From assembly GCA_034440135.1 (NCBI GenBank), contig JAWXBP010000054.1:1-44487 (forward strand): a stretch of 44,487 nucleotides of DNA, in the 5' to 3' direction. Shown piece by piece: positions 41,327-44,487 of the stretch. Positions within the stretch are counted from its first letter, which is position 1; each line of letters opens with the position of its first letter. The notes beneath the pieces are model-generated. The model ran no database searches. It was not told the origin of the DNA and saw nothing but the letters and a program-made list of their open reading frames with translations. The DNA is from Planctomycetia bacterium (GTDB lineage: Bacteria; Planctomycetota; Planctomycetia; Pirellulales; JALHLM01). The translations under genes were made by a program, and so were the position numbers.

Positions 41327-41647
41327 ATGTCCGCGACCACCATGCGTCCCGACTTGGCGAAGCTCTCCGCTCGTCTGGCCGCCAACAACGCCCGCGTCGA
41401 CGCGTTCCTCAACAGCTTGCCCAGCCGGATCGATCGCTTAGTCGAGGCCGCTCTGGCCGGCGATTGGGATCAGGTCCGCCAGGTCAGCGAGTTTATCGCC
41501 CTTTCCGGCGCCGCCTGCGATTGCCCGGAATTGGCCGCCAAGGCCGAAGTCGTCGCGAACGAAGCCAAGCAGGCGACCGACTCGACGACGCTGCGTCGGG
41601 GCGTGCTCCGGCTGATCTGCGAATGCGGCCGCGCGCGCCCCAAGTAG
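41327..41647 (+). CDS. Small hypothetical protein, helical
   Basis: From ATG 41327 (AAGGG upstream) this is a 106-residue, mostly helical protein: ARLAANNARVDAFLNSLPSR, IDRLVEAALAGDWDQVRQVS, DCPELAAKAEVVANEAKQAT, and a basic end with CECGRARPK. The segment with GDWDQV and SEFIALSG could fold as a helical bundle like those of small regulators (Hpt-like), but no active histidine is present. I do not recognise a family. A small hairpin follows its stop. Confidence 0.6.
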   Translation: MSATTMRPDLAKLSARLAANNARVDAFLNSLPSRIDRLVEAALAGDWDQVRQVSEFIALSGAACDCPELAAKAEVVANEAKQATDSTTLRRGVLRLICECGRARPK

Positions 41648-41651
41648 TCGC

Positions 41652-41674
41652 TTCCCAGGCTGACCTGCCTGGAA
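41652..41674 (+). terminator. Weak hairpin after the small hypothetical gene
   Basis: TTCC and AGGC (41652-41660, with one bulged C) pair with GCCTGGAA (41667-41674). The loop is TGACCT and no T-run follows, so termination is uncertain. Confidence 0.35.
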
Positions 41675-41682
41675 GGCGGGGG

Positions 41683-41700
41683 ACGCGCTAGAATGCGCGT
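41683..41700 (+). promoter_or_regulatory. -10-like TAGAAT inside a perfect palindrome before murJ
   Basis: ACGCGCTAGAATGCGCGT places TAGAAT (41689-41694) in the middle of a 6-base perfect inverted repeat. It lies about 58 bases before the murJ start and has no clear -35. It matches the arrangement of the promoter at 4270-4305. Confidence 0.5.
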
Positions 41701-41751
41701 TCCCGATGGCGGATCTCGCCGCGTCGGCCCACCGACCTGCCGGGATGCAGC

Positions 41752-43410
41752 TTGAACGCCACGGAACTCGCCGCCCCCAACGCCGACTCGCCCGCGCCGC
41801 TGAATCCGCGGCCGCGCCGTCCCTTTGCCGGCGTTGTGGTAACCTGCCTCGGCACGCTCGCCAGTCGCGTATTAGGTCTACTCCGCGATATTGCCACCGC
41901 CTCGCTGCTCGGCATGTCCGGTAGCGGAGTACTCGATGCGTTCGTTGTCGCCATGCGGGTGCCGAACTTCTTCCGACGCCTGGTCGGCGAAGGCGCCCTC
42001 TCCGCCGGATATGTCCCAGTCCTCGCCCGCGCTGCGGAACATGGTCAACGCGATGCCTGGAAACTCGCCAGCGTGGTGCTGCTCTGGCTCGGCTGCGCGG
42101 CGACGCTGGTCGTCGTGGCCCTCGAACTCGTTTGCCTGCTGGCCTGGAATCTGGCTCCAACCGGCGGCGACGCCGCGCTGCTCGCGGAACTCGCCGCCAC
42201 GATGTTGCCGTTCGTGGTTTTTGTATGCCTGACGGCCCATCTTTCCAGCACGCTGCACGTATATGGTAATTTCACGCTGGCCGCGCTGTCGCCCAGCATT
42301 TTGAACATCTCGATGCTCCTCGCCGCCTGGTGGCTTGCGCCTCGCTTCGCGTCTGACAATCGAGGCGAGGCCTTGATCCTGGCGGCCTCGGTTTCCGCCG
42401 CCGGCGTCTTTCAATTCATCGCGCTCTGGAGCGCGCTTCGCAGACTTGGCTTTCGCTGGGACTACGATTGGACTGCGGCCCGCGCAGGCTTTTTGCAGAC
42501 GGCCAAGGCGACGCTGCCGATGGTGCTCGGCCTGGGCGTCACGCAGATTAATACGCTCCTCGACAGCCTCGTGGCCTGGAGCCTTACGGCGCCGAACGAA
42601 GGCGAGAAAGTCATCGCCTGGCTCGGGCCCGATTGGCAATACCCGTTGACCGTCGGCGCCGCCTCGGCGATTTACTACGGTGAGCGGCTGTATCAGTTCC
42701 CCGTCGGCATGCTTGGCGTGGCGGTGGCGACGGTCATTTTTCCGCTCTTGGCCCGTCACGCGGCGCGGGGCGAGCGCCAACGCATCGCCGACGATCTCGT
42801 AGCCGGATTGAGACTCGTGCTATTTTTCGGCCTGCCGGCATCCGTCGGCATGGTGTTATTGGCCGAGCCAATCTCGCGGTTGATGCTGGAACGAGGCGAG
42901 TTCACAGCGCACGACGCCGCCCGCACCGCGCGGATGATCGCCTGTTATGGCGCCGGGGCCTGGGCCTACTGCGGCATCCCGGTCATTGTCCGCGGGTTCT
43001 ACGCCATGGACGATCGCAGGACGCCCTTGCGACTTGGAATGTTGATCGTGGCAATGGATTTCATTTCGAACATTGCGCTGGTCTGGCCGCTTGCCGAATT
43101 GGGTCTCGCGGTCGGGACGACGCTAACAGCGCTCGTGCAGTTTTTCGCGCTCGTATACTTGTTTGCGCGGTTCCGTCAGCCGCTGGCCTGGAATCAGCTT
43201 CTCAGTACTATCGGTCGCGCAGTCGCCGGTTGCCTCATCATGACCGTGGTCGTGCTATTGCTGCTGGGACAATTGCCGAATCTGCCGGGAACATCGTCGC
43301 AAGCGCTGCGGATGGGCGTGCCCGCCTTGGCCGGATTGGTGACTTTCTTAGGTTTCAACGTGATCCTCGGCGGACAGGAACTGAAACTCCTTGCGAGGCC
43401 CCGGTTTTAG
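41752..43410 (+). CDS. murJ: Lipid II flippase MurJ (MviN)
   Basis: MurJ flips lipid-linked peptidoglycan precursor across the cytoplasmic membrane. The 552-residue product starts at TTG 41752 with GGGA 8 bases upstream. Family blocks are LGTLASRVLGLLRDIATASLLG, FVVAMRVPNFFRRLVGEGALSAGYVPVL, YGERLYQFPVGMLGVAVATVIFPLLARHAARG and RGFYAMDDRRTPLRLG. There are about 14 hydrophobic helices. Asp and Arg residues of the central cavity (RDIA, RVPN) are kept. It supports a peptidoglycan wall. The gene is preceded by a palindromic -10-like element. Confidence 0.95.
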   Translation: MNATELAAPNADSPAPLNPRPRRPFAGVVVTCLGTLASRVLGLLRDIATASLLGMSGSGVLDAFVVAMRVPNFFRRLVGEGALSAGYVPVLARAAEHGQRDAWKLASVVLLWLGCAATLVVVALELVCLLAWNLAPTGGDAALLAELAATMLPFVVFVCLTAHLSSTLHVYGNFTLAALSPSILNISMLLAAWWLAPRFASDNRGEALILAASVSAAGVFQFIALWSALRRLGFRWDYDWTAARAGFLQTAKATLPMVLGLGVTQINTLLDSLVAWSLTAPNEGEKVIAWLGPDWQYPLTVGAASAIYYGERLYQFPVGMLGVAVATVIFPLLARHAARGERQRIADDLVAGLRLVLFFGLPASVGMVLLAEPISRLMLERGEFTAHDAARTARMIACYGAGAWAYCGIPVIVRGFYAMDDRRTPLRLGMLIVAMDFISNIALVWPLAELGLAVGTTLTALVQFFALVYLFARFRQPLAWNQLLSTIGRAVAGCLIMTVVVLLLLGQLPNLPGTSSQALRMGVPALAGLVTFLGFNVILGGQELKLLARPRF

Positions 43411-43504
43411 GTTAAATTTGCTCAGGAGAAGTCCTTGCGCCGCGGACGCCGAGCGAATTGAGTCGCTCGACGGCAACGCCGGCCAACTCTAGGGAAGACG
43501 CGAG

Positions 43505-43852
43505 ATGCCGATCGTCAATTTCGTGAACGAGAAAAAGCAGCTCCAGGTGCCCGAAGGCGCCAACCTCCGCCAGGAAGCCATGAAGGCCGGCATCGAGGTC
43601 TACCCGCACGTGCATAAAGTCCTGCACTGTCCAGGCTGGGCCCAATGCGGCAGTTGCCGGGTGCTGATCACGAAGGGGAAAGACCACGCCAGTCCGATGG
43701 GATTCCTCGAAAAAGCGCGGCTGAAGCTTTCGTTGGCTTACATTGGCAATGAGGAGACAATGCGTCTATCCTGTCAGACGGCGGTCCACGGCGATATGGA
43801 CGTCGTCACACAGCCGCCGCTGAACCTGTTCGGCGAGAACTTCTTCAGTTAG
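43505..43852 (+). CDS. 2Fe-2S ferredoxin
   Basis: A 115-residue plant-type or adrenodoxin-like ferredoxin. The cluster ligands are Cys42, Cys48, Cys51 and Cys90 (HCPGWAQCGSC, LSCQTAVHG), giving C-x5-C-x2-C-x38-C. The fold starts MPIVNFVNEKKQLQVPEGAN. The AGGGAAGA site lies upstream. The redox partner is not visible. A PII-type regulator gene follows after 45 bases, so the two may be co-transcribed. Confidence 0.85.
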   Translation: MPIVNFVNEKKQLQVPEGANLRQEAMKAGIEVYPHVHKVLHCPGWAQCGSCRVLITKGKDHASPMGFLEKARLKLSLAYIGNEETMRLSCQTAVHGDMDVVTQPPLNLFGENFFS

Positions 43853-43897
43853 CGTGCTAGTTTCGCCTGACGGCCAACCTCTTCCGCGACGGTTCCT

Positions 43898-44272
43898 GTG
43901 AAGCAAGTCATCGCCGTCATTAAGCCGTTCCTGGTCGAAAAGGTGCTCGAAGGACTCAAACGGGCGCCGATCGAGGCTTGCACGGTACGCGAGGTCAAAG
44001 GCTTCGGTCGCCAGAAGAGCTATCTTGACCAGTACGAAGGGGGCGAATACGCCCTCGCCTTTCTGCCAAAAGTCGAAATCTGCCTCTGGGTCGACGACAC
44101 CCGGGTCGAGGAAATCGTCAAGAAGATCGTCGAGATCGCCCGCACCGGTCGCATGGGGGACGGCAAGATCATGGTTCTGCCGGCCTGGGAAACGGGCGGC
44201 GAGGAGTTTAGTCTGGCCGCGATGAGCGCGACGACTACCAACCCACCGATCGCAAATCGATCACGGCGCTAG
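43898..44272 (+). CDS. PII-family nitrogen regulator, variant C-terminus
   Basis: PII proteins sense 2-oxoglutarate and ATP/ADP and control nitrogen uptake and glutamine synthetase. The 124-residue product starts at GTG 43898 with MKQVIAVIKPFLVEKVLEGL. It keeps REVKGFGRQKS (Gln39), the T-loop QYEGGEYALAFLPKVE with Tyr51 at the usual uridylylation site, and B-loop TGRMGDGKIMV. After this it departs from canonical GlnB: the C-loop RxR pair is absent and a tail LPAWETGGEEFSLAAMS follows. It resembles the GlnB-like family but may respond differently. It follows the ferredoxin gene. Confidence 0.82.
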   Translation: MKQVIAVIKPFLVEKVLEGLKRAPIEACTVREVKGFGRQKSYLDQYEGGEYALAFLPKVEICLWVDDTRVEEIVKKIVEIARTGRMGDGKIMVLPAWETGGEEFSLAAMSATTTNPPIANRSRR

Positions 44273-44455
44273 CGGTTGGCAAGTGTGATTCAGACGCTTA
44301 CAATCCGAGCATTCCAGACGCAAACGATTTCCCTGCAAGAGGATGTTGCCAGCGGATTTTCGCATCCAGCGGCATTCGACGGCCGTATCGGAGTGGGAAT
44401 TTCGACCGGCCTAAAACTTGCAACCATAACTGTGAAAAAACTGTCGCATTTTATG

Positions 44456-44484
44456 TTGACGGCCGCGTAGTCCGCAAATACACT
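44456..44484 (+). promoter_or_regulatory. Sigma-70-type promoter pointing out of the window
   Basis: TTGACG (44456-44461) and TACACT (44479-44484) with a 17-base spacer lie 184 bases beyond the PII stop. The gene it serves lies to the right of the window. Confidence 0.55.
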
Positions 44485-44487
44485 AAA

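Noticed and set aside
1-44487. CRISPR array, rRNA or tRNA genes
   Set aside because: No regularly spaced direct repeats and no conserved RNA gene segments were seen. The repeats found are irregularly placed palindromes.

Overview
The window is GC-rich bacterial chromosome. It most likely comes from a planctomycete of the Pirellulales type. Four things point that way: two large exported arylsulfatases beside an Arg-Pro-repeat surface protein, methanopterin-linked C1 genes (fae, mtdB) in a bacterium otherwise equipped for arginine synthesis and replication, many short exported proteins without clear relatives, and several families of short palindromic repeats between genes. This assignment is inferred from gene content; no rRNA gene is present.

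Layout. 1-3.9 kb: an exopolysaccharide-export patch with a cut-off exported protein, a NusG-like antiterminator, a Wza-type export lipoprotein, a second lipoprotein and a small exported protein. 4.3-13.0 kb: one five-gene rightward operon (exported SnoaL-like protein, Arg-Pro/Trp-rich surface protein, arylsulfatase, exported HAD phosphatase, second arylsulfatase) behind a good promoter. 13.0-14.2 kb: a decayed, chimeric insertion-sequence remnant. 14.2-15.7 kb: mtdB and fae. 16.0-20.1 kb: a CAP-domain protein, a GlpD-type dehydrogenase, a flavin reductase-like protein and a LOG-family protein, separated by short dispersed repeats. 20.2-22.5 kb: argC and argJ with overlapping stop and start. 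22.7-23.8 kb: a TlpA-like thioredoxin and an Asp/Ala-repeat lipoprotein.

23.85-26.1 kb is the most unusual part: a compact operon with a TusA-like carrier, a DsrE-family protein, and a second TusA-like domain fused to a zinc-site core methionine synthase (MetE C-terminal type). It looks like a sulfur or thiol carrier system coupled to methyl transfer, and I know of no described function for this combination.

26.6-31.2 kb: a TonB-dependent receptor and a TonB protein face an ECF sigma factor and its probable anti-sigma factor. 31.5-36.1 kb: a small His-rich lipoprotein, a hypothetical protein, and a very large exported protein with a glycoside-hydrolase-like barrel. 36.3-40.9 kb: the leftward housekeeping block rplY-pth-rpsF-ssb-rplI-dnaB, without the usual rpsR. 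41.3-44.5 kb: a hypothetical protein, murJ, a 2Fe-2S ferredoxin and a variant PII protein, ending in a promoter for a gene beyond the window.
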